Positions 8,140 to 14,847 of a stretch of DNA of 14,978 nucleotides are shown here, one piece after another. Numbering within the stretch: the first letter of the stretch is position 1; each line of letters opens with the position of its first letter. Source of the stretch: JALZAI01 sp038212215. GTDB taxonomy: Bacteria > Actinomycetota > Actinomycetes > Mycobacteriales > Jatrophihabitantaceae. The DNA lies in assembly GCA_038212215.1 (NCBI GenBank), contig JBBQUT010000062.1:1-14978 (forward strand), written 5' to 3'. Position numbers and translations under genes: made by a program. The notes below the pieces were generated by a model. It ran no database searches, had not been told where the DNA came from, and was given only the letters and a program-made list of their open reading frames with translations.

Positions 8140-8172
8140 GAGAATGGCACCATGCGACAGGTCATCGGGTGA
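8140..8172 (+). promoter_or_regulatory. Candidate leaderless promoter and 6-codon mini-ORF before the TauE gene
   Basis: GAGAAT at 8140-8145, preceded by TGC (extended -10 form), lies six bases before an ATG at 8152. That ATG opens a tiny frame, MRQVIG, whose TGA (8170-8172) overlaps the GTG start of the TauE gene (8169-8171) as GTGA. If transcription begins at the ATG, ribosomes could read the mini-ORF and restart on the GTG. This is inferred from layout only. Confidence 0.35.
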
Positions 8173-8921
8173 CGGGCTGGGAACCGCTGTTCGTCCTGAT
8201 CGCGGGTCTGCTCGCCGGCACCATCAACACCGTCGTGGGTTCGGGCACGTTGATCAGCTTTCCGGTGCTGCTGGCCGTCGGTCTGTCTCCGATCTCGGCC
8301 AACGTGTCCAACACCGTCGGCCTGTTCCCAGGTAGCTTCGTGGGCGCGTACGGCTATCGGCGCGAACTCGCCGGGCAGCGTCGGCGGGCGATCACGCTCG
8401 GCTCGGCGTCGGCCATCGGCGCAGTGCTCGGCGCCGTGCTGCTGCTCGTCCTGCCAGCTGCGGCATTCCGGGCGATCGTCCCGGTGCTGATCGTGCTCGC
8501 CCTCGTCCTGGTCGTGTTCGGCTCCCGGATCACCGCTCGGCTGGGGCGTGCGCGCCACGCACACGCTGATCGCGTCGGCGCGCCGATGTACCTCACGACG
8601 GCCGGGACGGGCGTGTACGGCGGCTATTTCGGCGCGGCGCAGGGCGTGCTGCTGATGGGTTTCATGGGCCTGTTCCTGGACGAGTCACTGCAGCGCCAGA
8701 ACGCGCTCAAGAACGTTCTCGCCGGGCTGGTCAACCTGGTCGCCGCGATCGTGTTCGTGTTCACCTCCTCGGTGAACTGGGCCGCCGCGGGACTGATCGC
8801 CGCCGGGTCGATCGCCGGGGGAGTGCTCGGCGCGAAGATCGGGCGTCGGCTCCCGCCCGCCGCGCTGCGAGCCGTGATCGTCGTGGTGGGCCTCGCGGCG
8901 ATCGTCAAACTGCTGTTCTGA
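8169..8921 (+). CDS. Sulfite exporter TauE/SafE-family membrane protein
   Basis: This 250-residue protein has about eight hydrophobic helices. It carries the two repeats of the TauE/SafE family: GTINTVVGSGTLISFPVLLAVG near the N-terminus and TGVYGGYFGAAQGVLLMGFMG in the middle, with SNTVGLFPGSFVGAYGYRREL between. Family members export sulfite, sulfoacetate or other organosulfur anions, but many are uncharacterised and the substrate here is unknown. The start is placed at GTG 8169. The frame is open further upstream, but that sequence lies over the permease gene in another frame and is not membrane-like. The next gene starts 25 bases downstream with its own promoter-like sequence. Confidence 0.9.
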   Translation: MTGWEPLFVLIAGLLAGTINTVVGSGTLISFPVLLAVGLSPISANVSNTVGLFPGSFVGAYGYRRELAGQRRRAITLGSASAIGAVLGAVLLLVLPAAAFRAIVPVLIVLALVLVVFGSRITARLGRARHAHADRVGAPMYLTTAGTGVYGGYFGAAQGVLLMGFMGLFLDESLQRQNALKNVLAGLVNLVAAIVFVFTSSVNWAAAGLIAAGSIAGGVLGAKIGRRLPPAALRAVIVVVGLAAIVKLLF

Positions 8922-8934
8922 CCTACCCGCCCGA

Positions 8935-8946
8935 TACGCTCGAACC
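8935..8946 (+). promoter_or_regulatory. Candidate leaderless promoter of the lemA-M48 pair
   Basis: TACGCT at 8935-8940 fits TANNNT and is followed by exactly six bases before ATG 8947. No Shine-Dalgarno sequence is present between. The spacing predicts that the transcript begins at the start codon. Confidence 0.5.
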
Positions 8947-9546
8947 ATGGGCTTCGTGATCGGCATCGTCGTGGCAGTGCTCCTGATCGTGCTGGTGGCG
9001 TGGGTGGTCCTCGGGTACAACCGTCTCGTCCGGGCACGAAATGGCTACAAGAACGCCTTCTCGCAGATCGATGTGCAGTTGCAGCGCCGCTTCGACCTGA
9101 TCCCGAATCTCGTCGAGACGGCAAAGGCCTACATGGCGCACGAACGAGGAACGCTCGAGGCGGTGACCCAGGCGCGCAGCGCAGCGATGGCCGGGCTGAG
9201 CGCGGCGCAGGCCAGCCCTGGCGATCCGGTGGCCATGCAGAAACTCGCGCAGTCGCAGGGCGCCCTTACCAGTGCGCTCGGCCGCTTCACCGCTGTCGCC
9301 GAGAGCTACCCGGATCTGAAGGCGAACCAGAACATGATGCAGGTGTCGGAGGAACTCACGTCCACGGAGAACAAGGTGGCGTTCTCGCGGCAGGCCTACA
9401 ACGACTCGGTGTTGACCTACAACAACCAGCGCGAGACGTTCCCGACGAGCGTTCTGGCCGGCACGTTCCACTTCGCACCCGCCGCGCAGTGGGAGATCGG
9501 CCCTGAGCACCCCGAGGTTCGCGACGCACCGCGTGTGCAGTTCTGA
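8947..9546 (+). CDS. lemA: LemA family protein
   Basis: This 199-residue protein has one N-terminal transmembrane helix (about 4-24) and then a helical domain. LemA hallmarks are present: YNRLVRARNGYKNAFSQIDV, the LQRRFDLIPNLVETAKAY stretch, and YPDLKANQNMMQVSEELTSTEN followed by a YN repeat region (RQAYNDSVLTYNNQRETFP). LemA proteins are membrane-anchored, with unknown biochemical function. They are often encoded beside M48/HtpX-type proteases, as here, where the protease begins three bases after this stop. A partner or adaptor role for that protease is plausible but not shown by the sequence. Confidence 0.95.
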   Translation: MGFVIGIVVAVLLIVLVAWVVLGYNRLVRARNGYKNAFSQIDVQLQRRFDLIPNLVETAKAYMAHERGTLEAVTQARSAAMAGLSAAQASPGDPVAMQKLAQSQGALTSALGRFTAVAESYPDLKANQNMMQVSEELTSTENKVAFSRQAYNDSVLTYNNQRETFPTSVLAGTFHFAPAAQWEIGPEHPEVRDAPRVQF

Positions 9547-9549
9547 CGA

Positions 9550-11478
9550 GTGAACTTCTTCGAGCGGCAACACGCCGCCCGCGGCACGACGGTCAAGCTG
9601 GTCCTGCTGTTTGCGCTGGCCGTACTGACCATCGTCGTCGCGCTCGATCTGGTCGTGCTCTACCTCGTGCGCGGCAACCCGACGTCGAACATCGTCGGCG
9701 CGCTGATCGGCGCGACCGCGGGCACGCTGCTGCTGATTTCCGGCGGGACCCTCACCAAGATGATCGCGCTGCGCGCGGGCGGCGCGGCTGTCGCGCGATC
9801 CGTGGGCGCAGTGCCGATCGACCCGACCACCTCGGATCCGGTCCTACGCCGCTTCGTCAACATCGTCGAGGAGATGTCGATCGCCTCAGGGGTGCCGGTT
9901 CCCCGCCTGTTCGTCCTGGAAGGTGAGGACGGGATCAACGCCTTCGCCGCCGGGTACGCCCCGTCCGACGCCGCGATCACAGTCACGGCGGGTGCGCTGC
10001 AGCGGCTCAACCGCGACGAGTTGCAGGGCGTGATCGGGCACGAGTTCAGCCATGTGCTCAATGGCGACATGCGGCTGAATGTTCGCCTGATCGGGTTGCT
10101 CAACGGCATCCTGCTCCTCGGCCTGATCGGGCTTCGGGTGCTGGCCTTCGGCGGTGGACGCGATTCGCGACGCGACGGCAACCCCGTGCTGGTGATCGCG
10201 TTGGCGTTGCTCGCGTTTGGCTTTATCGGGCAGTTCTTCGCGGGCCTGATCAAGGCGGCGGTCAGCAGGCAGCGCGAATGGCTTGCGGATGCATCGGCGG
10301 TGCAGTTCACCCGGCAGAGCACCGGTTTGGTCGGCGCGCTGAAGAAGATCGCCGGGCTGGCCGAAGGTTCGGCCCTGCGCGATCGGCACGGCGAGACGCA
10401 GGTGAGCCACATGCTCTTCGGTGAGGGGACGAAATCGTTCAGCGCGCTGTTCGCGACGCACCCGCCACTGCTCGAGCGCATCAGCGCGCTCGAACCGGGC
10501 TTCGACTCGGCCGCCGCGGCGCAGCTCGCACAGCGCTACGGCACCGACCCGCCGGACGGCATGGCCGAGGACGCAGCGCTCGGCTTCGCGCCGCCCGGTG
10601 AGCGAGCGCAACGAAGCTCGGGTGCTCGCACGTCGGGCGGCTCAGCCCCGCCGCCGGCAGCGCGCGTGGACGCGGCACACCTGAGTAACCGGGTATCGAG
10701 CTTCGCACCGGCCGACCTCGAGCGCGGGCGGGAGGTCAACGATGCGATCCCCGCGCAGGTGCGCCAGCTCGCAGGTCAGCCGAGCACAGCTGTCGCTCTG
10801 ATCCTCGCCTTGCTGCTGGACGCCGAACCGCGGGTGCGCGAGCGGCAATTGCAGCTCGCGGCGTCCGGGGTGAGCCGAGGCGATGCGGTCGCCGCGGGCG
10901 CACTTGCTGAGCTGGTTTCCGGACTCGCGCCCGAGCAGCGGCTGCCGGTCGTCGGCTTGGCCGTCCCGGTTGTTGTCGCACGTCCACCGGCCCGGCTGGA
11001 CGCCCTGGTAGCCACTCTTGACGCGATGGCCTCGGCAGACGGCGCGATCTCGCTGTTCGAGTACTGCCTGACGCGCCTATTCGCCGGCTACGTGCGTGAC
11101 GCCTTGGACCCGGCGCGCCGCTCCCGTCCGGGCCGCACGAGCATCGCCCGGGCACGTGACGCGTCCTTGACGCTGCTCGCGGTGGTCGCGGCCGCAGGCA
11201 ACGACGATCACCGCGCCGCCGAACGGGCCTTCTCGGCGTCCGCCGCGCATCTGCTGCCGGGTCTGCACGTCGAGTACGCACCGCCGGCCGACTGCGCCGC
11301 CGCCCTCGACACCGGCTGGGACGCCCTCGACGCGCTCGATCCGGCCGCCAAGCAGCGCCTCGTCGAGGCACTCGTAGTGGCCGTGCGTGACGACGGGATA
11401 GTGAGCGTCGCAGAGGCGGAACTGCTGCGCGTGAGCTGTGGGTTGCTGCACTGCCCGTTGCCCGCACTACTGGCTTGA
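9550..11478 (+). CDS. M48 (HtpX-like) membrane metalloprotease with long TerB-like C-terminal extension
   Basis: This 642-residue protein is about twice the length of HtpX. The N-terminal half is an M48 protease with helices near 16-40, 46-66, 178-200 and 212-235. It has the zinc motif HEFSH at 164-168 followed by NGD, and the third ligand Glu243 in SRQREWLADASAVQFTR. THPP at 303-306 is typical of M48. A linker at about 340-375 (GFAPPGERAQRSSGARTSGG) is encoded partly by a repeat element. The C-terminal 270 residues are helical and end in DDGIVSVAEAELLRVSCGL, which resembles TerB-like domains. The protein probably degrades damaged membrane proteins. The GTG start at 9550 lies three bases after lemA, with no clear ribosome binding site, suggesting coupling. 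Confidence 0.92.
   Translation: MNFFERQHAARGTTVKLVLLFALAVLTIVVALDLVVLYLVRGNPTSNIVGALIGATAGTLLLISGGTLTKMIALRAGGAAVARSVGAVPIDPTTSDPVLRRFVNIVEEMSIASGVPVPRLFVLEGEDGINAFAAGYAPSDAAITVTAGALQRLNRDELQGVIGHEFSHVLNGDMRLNVRLIGLLNGILLLGLIGLRVLAFGGGRDSRRDGNPVLVIALALLAFGFIGQFFAGLIKAAVSRQREWLADASAVQFTRQSTGLVGALKKIAGLAEGSALRDRHGETQVSHMLFGEGTKSFSALFATHPPLLERISALEPGFDSAAAAQLAQRYGTDPPDGMAEDAALGFAPPGERAQRSSGARTSGGSAPPPAARVDAAHLSNRVSSFAPADLERGREVNDAIPAQVRQLAGQPSTAVALILALLLDAEPRVRERQLQLAASGVSRGDAVAAGALAELVSGLAPEQRLPVVGLAVPVVVARPPARLDALVATLDAMASADGAISLFEYCLTRLFAGYVRDALDPARRSRPGRTSIARARDASLTLLAVVAAAGNDDHRAAERAFSASAAHLLPGLHVEYAPPADCAAALDTGWDALDALDPAAKQRLVEALVVAVRDDGIVSVAEAELLRVSCGLLHCPLPALLA
10598..10632 (+). repeat. 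REP-like GC-rich repeat copy within the M48 protease gene
   Basis: The stretch starting GTGAGCGAGCGCAACGAAGC lies in frame within the linker of the protease. Positions 10602-10621 match 14897-14916 of the right-edge repeat at 17 of 20 bases. It holds dyads: GCGAGC at 10602-10607 pairs with GCTCGC at 10624-10629. It encodes GERAQRSSGARTS (350-362). A palindromic repeat inserted into the linker without breaking the frame is the likely explanation. Confidence 0.5.
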
Positions 11479-11548
11479 AGTCCGAGGGAATTGCCGGGGT
11501 CGGGCGTAGCCTGAGCGGTACACGAGACCGCGGCGCAGGGAGTGGCCC

Positions 11549-11562
11549 GGGGAACCATCCCC
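11549..11562 (+). promoter_or_regulatory. Small hairpin before the 40-residue gene
   Basis: GGGGA-ACCA-TCCCC forms a perfect five-base-pair stem with a four-base loop, ending 10 bases before the ribosome binding site GGAG (11573-11576). It may shape translation of the small gene, or it may be chance. A TAGCCT at 11507-11512 is a possible -10 box for a separate transcript. Confidence 0.3.
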
Positions 11563-11582
11563 ATCTACATCCGGAGTGCCTG

Positions 11583-11705
11583 ATGTCGAAGAACAAGGGC
11601 GGACGCGAAGTCCGCAAACCCAAGCAGGAAAAGAAAGCCAAGCAATCGGCAACGACGGTACTGCCGCTGCCGGTCGAGCGAGCCGGCAAGCCACGCGGCA
11701 AGTAA
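11583..11705 (+). CDS. 40-residue basic protein of unknown function
   Basis: The ATG at 11583 has GGAG at 11573-11576, six bases upstream. The product is 40 residues, with 9 Lys and 4 Arg against 3 Glu, so about +10 net charge. The N-terminal half, MSKNKGGREVRKPKQEKK, resembles a KGGRE-KPK signature I have seen in small hypothetical proteins of other bacteria. The C-terminal half has TTVLPLP and then Gly/Lys. There are no membrane segments and no cysteines. It is not Pup: there is no C-terminal GGQ or GGE and it is basic rather than acidic. A longer frame from TTG 11475 would overlap the protease gene and is less likely. Ribosome- or nucleic-acid-binding would fit the composition, but the function is unknown. 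Confidence 0.75.
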   Translation: MSKNKGGREVRKPKQEKKAKQSATTVLPLPVERAGKPRGK

Positions 11706-11720
11706 TTCGGCGCGGATTGC

Positions 11721-11755
11721 TGGTTCGGACACCGCCGGCGGCGGTGTGCGAACCA
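11721..11755 (+). terminator. Strong hairpin terminator between the small gene and dop
   Basis: TGGTTCG (11721-11727) pairs with CGAACCA (11749-11755), and ACACCGCC (11729-11736) pairs with GGCGGTGT (11740-11747) around GGC. That is 15 base pairs with one G-G mismatch. No U-tract follows. It starts 15 bases after the small gene's stop and ends 18 bases before the dop -10 box, so it probably insulates dop from upstream transcription. Confidence 0.7.
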
Positions 11756-11772
11756 TCCGAGCCTGGACCACG

Positions 11773-11784
11773 TAGCCTCGCCTC
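11773..11784 (+). promoter_or_regulatory. Candidate leaderless promoter of dop
   Basis: TAGCCT at 11773-11778 fits TANNNT and lies six bases before ATG 11785, the same geometry as at lemA. No Shine-Dalgarno sequence is present. Together with the hairpin just upstream, this suggests that dop is a separate transcription unit here. Confidence 0.5.
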
Positions 11785-13317
11785 ATGAGCGTGCGACGGG
11801 TGATGGGGACCGAGGTCGAATACGGCGTCAGCCTGCCCGGCCAGCCCACGGCGAACGCCATGCTGTTGAGCGCCCAGATCGTCAACGCCTACGCCAGTGC
11901 GCTGCCGGCCGGACGCGCCCGGCGCGCCAGCTGGGACTTCGAGGAAGAGTCTCCGCTGCGTGATGCCCGCGGCTTCGACCTCGGCGGCAGCGCAAGTGTG
12001 GCGCAGGAATTCATCGAGGCCGAAGAGGACACCGGGATGGCCAACGTCATCCTGCCCAACGGCGCCCGCCTCTACGTCGATCACGCGCACCCGGAGTACT
12101 CCAGCCCAGAGGTCACCAACCCGCTCGACGGGGTGCGCTGGGACAAGGCCGGCGAGTTGGTCATGCTCGAAGCAGTTCGTCGCGTCGCATCGCTGCATGG
12201 CGTCAACTCGCCGATCAACCTGTACAAGAACAACACCGACAACAAGGGCGCATCGTACGGCTCGCACGAGAACTATCTGTGCAGCCGGGACACCCCCTTC
12301 GGCGCACTGGTGCGCCACCTCGTGCCGTTCTTCGTCACCCGGCAGGTGATGTGCGGAGCCGGCCGCGTCGGGCGCGGCCAGGACGGGCGCACCGCCGGCT
12401 TCCAGATCAGCCAGCGCGCCGATTTCTTCGAGGTCGAGGTGGGCCTGGAGACGACGCTCAAGCGCCCGATCGTCAACACCCGTGACGAGCCGCACGCCGA
12501 CGCCGACCGGTACCGCCGCCTGCACGTGATCATCGGCGACGCGAACATGTCCGAAATCTCGACCTACCTCAAGCTCGGGACGACGGCGCTGGTGCTGGCC
12601 ATGATCGAGGCGGGCTTCCTTGCTGACGACCTGGCCGTCTCGCAGCCGGTGCGCGAACTGCACACGGTCAGCCACGACCAGTCGTTGCAGCACGCGGTTG
12701 CGCTCGCCGACGGCCGCACCATGACCGCCCTGGACCTGCAGGGCGAGTACCTCGACCGGGCCCGCAAGTTCGTCGACGACCGGATGGGCGACGACGTCGA
12801 CGAGCAGACCACGGACGTGCTCAACCGCTGGGAATCAGTGCTCACCCGCCTGGCCGCGGACCCGATGCTGCTTGCCGGTGAGCTCGATTGGGTCGCCAAG
12901 TTGCGTCTGCTCCAGGGCTACCGCGACCGCGACGGCCTGGAGTGGGATTCCGCGCGCCTGCAATTGGTCGATCTGCAGTACGCCGACGTTCGTCCGGAGA
13001 AAGGGCTTTACCACCGGCTGGTGCAACGGGGCGCGATGACCACGCTGCTCGATCCGGACACCGTGCGCGCCGCGGTCGACTCGCCGCCGGAGGACACCCG
13101 TGCGTTCTTCCGCGGCGAATGCCTGCGCCGCTACGGCACTTCGGTGGCCGCTGCTTCCTGGGACTCGGTGATCTTCGATGTCGGACGCGACTCGCTCGTG
13201 CGGGTGCCGATGCTCGAACCGCTTCGCGGCACGAAGGCGCACGTGAGCGAATTGCTGGACCGCTCGCCCACCGCGAAGGATCTCATCGAGGCGCTGGTGG
13301 GTCCGCCAAAGTCGTGA
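11785..13317 (+). CDS. dop: Deamidase/depupylase Dop
   Basis: This 510-residue enzyme belongs to the glutamine-synthetase-like Dop/PafA family. It deamidates the C-terminal Gln of Pup to Glu and removes Pup from substrates. MGTEVEYGV at 7-15 supplies metal/ATP-site Glu10, Glu12 and Tyr13. YVDHAHPEYSSPE at 97-109 contains the catalytic-site Asp99. KNNTDNKGASYGSHENYL follows. Assignment to Dop rather than PafA rests on the Dop-loop region at about 41-82, with WDFEEESPLRDARGFDL. All key segments are intact. Pup and the proteasome genes usually come next but are absent here. The 3' end overlaps the MFS gene by 35 bases. Confidence 0.97.
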   Translation: MSVRRVMGTEVEYGVSLPGQPTANAMLLSAQIVNAYASALPAGRARRASWDFEEESPLRDARGFDLGGSASVAQEFIEAEEDTGMANVILPNGARLYVDHAHPEYSSPEVTNPLDGVRWDKAGELVMLEAVRRVASLHGVNSPINLYKNNTDNKGASYGSHENYLCSRDTPFGALVRHLVPFFVTRQVMCGAGRVGRGQDGRTAGFQISQRADFFEVEVGLETTLKRPIVNTRDEPHADADRYRRLHVIIGDANMSEISTYLKLGTTALVLAMIEAGFLADDLAVSQPVRELHTVSHDQSLQHAVALADGRTMTALDLQGEYLDRARKFVDDRMGDDVDEQTTDVLNRWESVLTRLAADPMLLAGELDWVAKLRLLQGYRDRDGLEWDSARLQLVDLQYADVRPEKGLYHRLVQRGAMTTLLDPDTVRAAVDSPPEDTRAFFRGECLRRYGTSVAAASWDSVIFDVGRDSLVRVPMLEPLRGTKAHVSELLDRSPTAKDLIEALVGPPKS

Positions 13318-14536
13318 CCGGCTCGTAACGCACCAACGCTGGGAACCGCAGTGCGATCAGGACCGCTCCGGCGGCGGCTGCGAACCCGCCGAGCGCCGCG
13401 CTGAGCGCAGGTGTCGTGAGCGAGCCGAGGGCGCCGGCCCGGAAGTTGCCGAGCTCGGGCATCGCTGCGCCCACGACGAACTCCGCGGCGCCGACCCGTC
13501 CGAGATAAGCGTCGGGTGTTACGACCGCGACGATGCTCGAGCGCAGCACGACGTTGCTGACATCGGCGACGCCGGCGACAAACAGGCAAGCCAGGGTGGC
13601 AACCAGCCCGTCCACAAGTCCGAACGATGCCAGGGCCAGGCCCCAGATCACCCCGCCAACGAGTAGCGCACGGCCCTGGCGGGTGACCCGGGCAAGCCGT
13701 CCGGACAGTCCCGAACCGACGACGCCGCCCACCGCTAGCGACGCCGTGAACATGCCGAGCGTGCCAGGCGAACCACCGAAGCGCTCGTCGTTGAGGGCCG
13801 GGAAGAGCGCGATCGGCATGGCGAGCAGCGTCGCATTGACGTCGGCGAGCAGCGCGCCGCACAGCACCCGGCTCCGCGCCAGGAAACGTAGCCCCTCGGT
13901 GAGGGCGTTCAGCCCAGGGCGAAGCGGGGCGCCCTCGGGCGGCATCGCCGGCAAGCGGAACACGCTGTAGAGCGCCGCGCCGAAGCTGACGGCATCCACG
14001 ACATAGCACAGCTTCAGCCCACCGGTGGCGGTGAGCACGCCGGCGAGCAGGGGACCGGTCACGAGGCTGATGTGCATCGCGAGCATCGTCAACGCGATCG
14101 CTGCCGGCACCTGCCTCGGCGGCAGCAGGCGCGGCACGAAAGTGCGCCGCGCGGGCGCGTTGACCGAGTCCAGCAGCGCCTGCACTGCGACGAGAACGTA
14201 GAGCAACCACACCTGGCGGTTCCCGGCGACGGCCTGCACGGCGAATCCGATTGAGGTCAGCGTCAGCAGGCCCGAGGTGATCAGCACGATCCGGCGCCGG
14301 TCGTGGGCGTCAGCGAGCGTGCCGGCGGGCAGGCCGAACGCGATCGCGGGGATCGCCGACACCAGCCCGACCACGCCGACCGCGGCGGGGGAGTGGGTCA
14401 ACAGGTAGACCTGCAGCAGCACGGCGAACTGCGTCATCTGCGAACCCACCGAGGACAGGGTGGTGCCGATCCACAGCCGACGATACGCAGCGGACTCCCG
14501 CAGCGGGGCGATGTCGGCGAGCAGCCGAGGTGCCAC
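13283..14536 (-). CDS. MFS transporter (MFS_3 / EntS-like exporter)
   Basis: This 417-residue protein has about twelve hydrophobic helices. A typical N-terminal RESAAYRRLWIGTTLSSVG precedes the first helix, and the cytoplasmic loop motif PAGTLADAHDRRR at 70-82 corresponds to MFS motif A. The layout matches MFS_3 exporters such as EntS, which export siderophores or drugs; no substrate is indicated. The start is GTG at 14536, six bases after the DUF2277 stop, with no evident ribosome binding site, so translation is probably coupled to that gene. Its last codons lie antisense to the end of dop over 35 bases. Confidence 0.92.
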   Translation of the reverse strand: MAPRLLADIAPLRESAAYRRLWIGTTLSSVGSQMTQFAVLLQVYLLTHSPAAVGVVGLVSAIPAIAFGLPAGTLADAHDRRRIVLITSGLLTLTSIGFAVQAVAGNRQVWLLYVLVAVQALLDSVNAPARRTFVPRLLPPRQVPAAIALTMLAMHISLVTGPLLAGVLTATGGLKLCYVVDAVSFGAALYSVFRLPAMPPEGAPLRPGLNALTEGLRFLARSRVLCGALLADVNATLLAMPIALFPALNDERFGGSPGTLGMFTASLAVGGVVGSGLSGRLARVTRQGRALLVGGVIWGLALASFGLVDGLVATLACLFVAGVADVSNVVLRSSIVAVVTPDAYLGRVGAAEFVVGAAMPELGNFRAGALGSLTTPALSAALGGFAAAAGAVLIALRFPALVRYEPVTTLADPPAPR

Positions 14537-14542
14537 TATGGG

Positions 14543-14815
14543 TCAGAGTTGTGCGTAGCGTTTCTGCGCGCGGGCGCGCGCCTTGGCCGCTTCCGCCACC
14601 CGGTCCTTCGGGGCGGACGCGGTCACCAGTGCCGCGAGCAGGTGCTCTGTCGCGTGAGCCACGGCGTGCACCGCCTCGTCGAAGGCGGCCTGATTAGCGG
14701 CCGACGGCTTACTCGCGCCACTGACCTTGCGCACGTATTGCAGCGCGGCGGCCTGCACCTCAGCGCTCGTCGCAGGCGGGTCGAAGTTATGCAGGGTTCG
14801 TATGTTGCGGCACAT
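14543..14815 (-). CDS. DUF2277 family protein
   Basis: This is a 90-residue protein starting MCRNIRTLHNFDPPAT, the signature opening of DUF2277, with YVRKVSGASKPS in the middle and a Lys/Arg-rich C-terminus. The family is common in actinobacteria and has no known function. I chose ATG 14815 because the family begins there; the open frame upstream runs into the right-edge repeat. It is followed six bases later by the MFS gene on the same strand, so the two form an operon. Confidence 0.92.
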   Translation of the reverse strand: MCRNIRTLHNFDPPATSAEVQAAALQYVRKVSGASKPSAANQAAFDEAVHAVAHATEHLLAALVTASAPKDRVAEAAKARARAQKRYAQL

Positions 14816-14847
14816 GCCGTTAGCGTCCCACGGCCATAATGCATTGC

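Noticed and set aside
7752..8168. Upstream extension of the TauE frame over the permease gene
   Set aside because: It reads as Arg/Ser/Pro-rich shadow sequence of the permease in another frame.
11475..11705. A longer small protein or a Pup candidate between the M48 gene and dop
   Set aside because: The TTG start would overlap the protease gene, and the residues before Met at 11583 look random. The product is basic and ends in PRGK, without the GGQ/GGE end and acidic coiled coil of Pup.
11467..12693. 408-residue minus-strand open frame opposite dop
   Set aside because: It is a high-GC shadow frame; no family features, and dop on the other strand is unmistakable. The same applies to the 321-residue frame at 10736-11701 and the 316-residue frame at 2704-3654.
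13318..13600. Hidden pup gene directly after dop on the plus strand
   Set aside because: The sequence is fully used by the MFS gene on the minus strand, and no plus-strand frame shows an acidic protein ending in GGQ or GGE.
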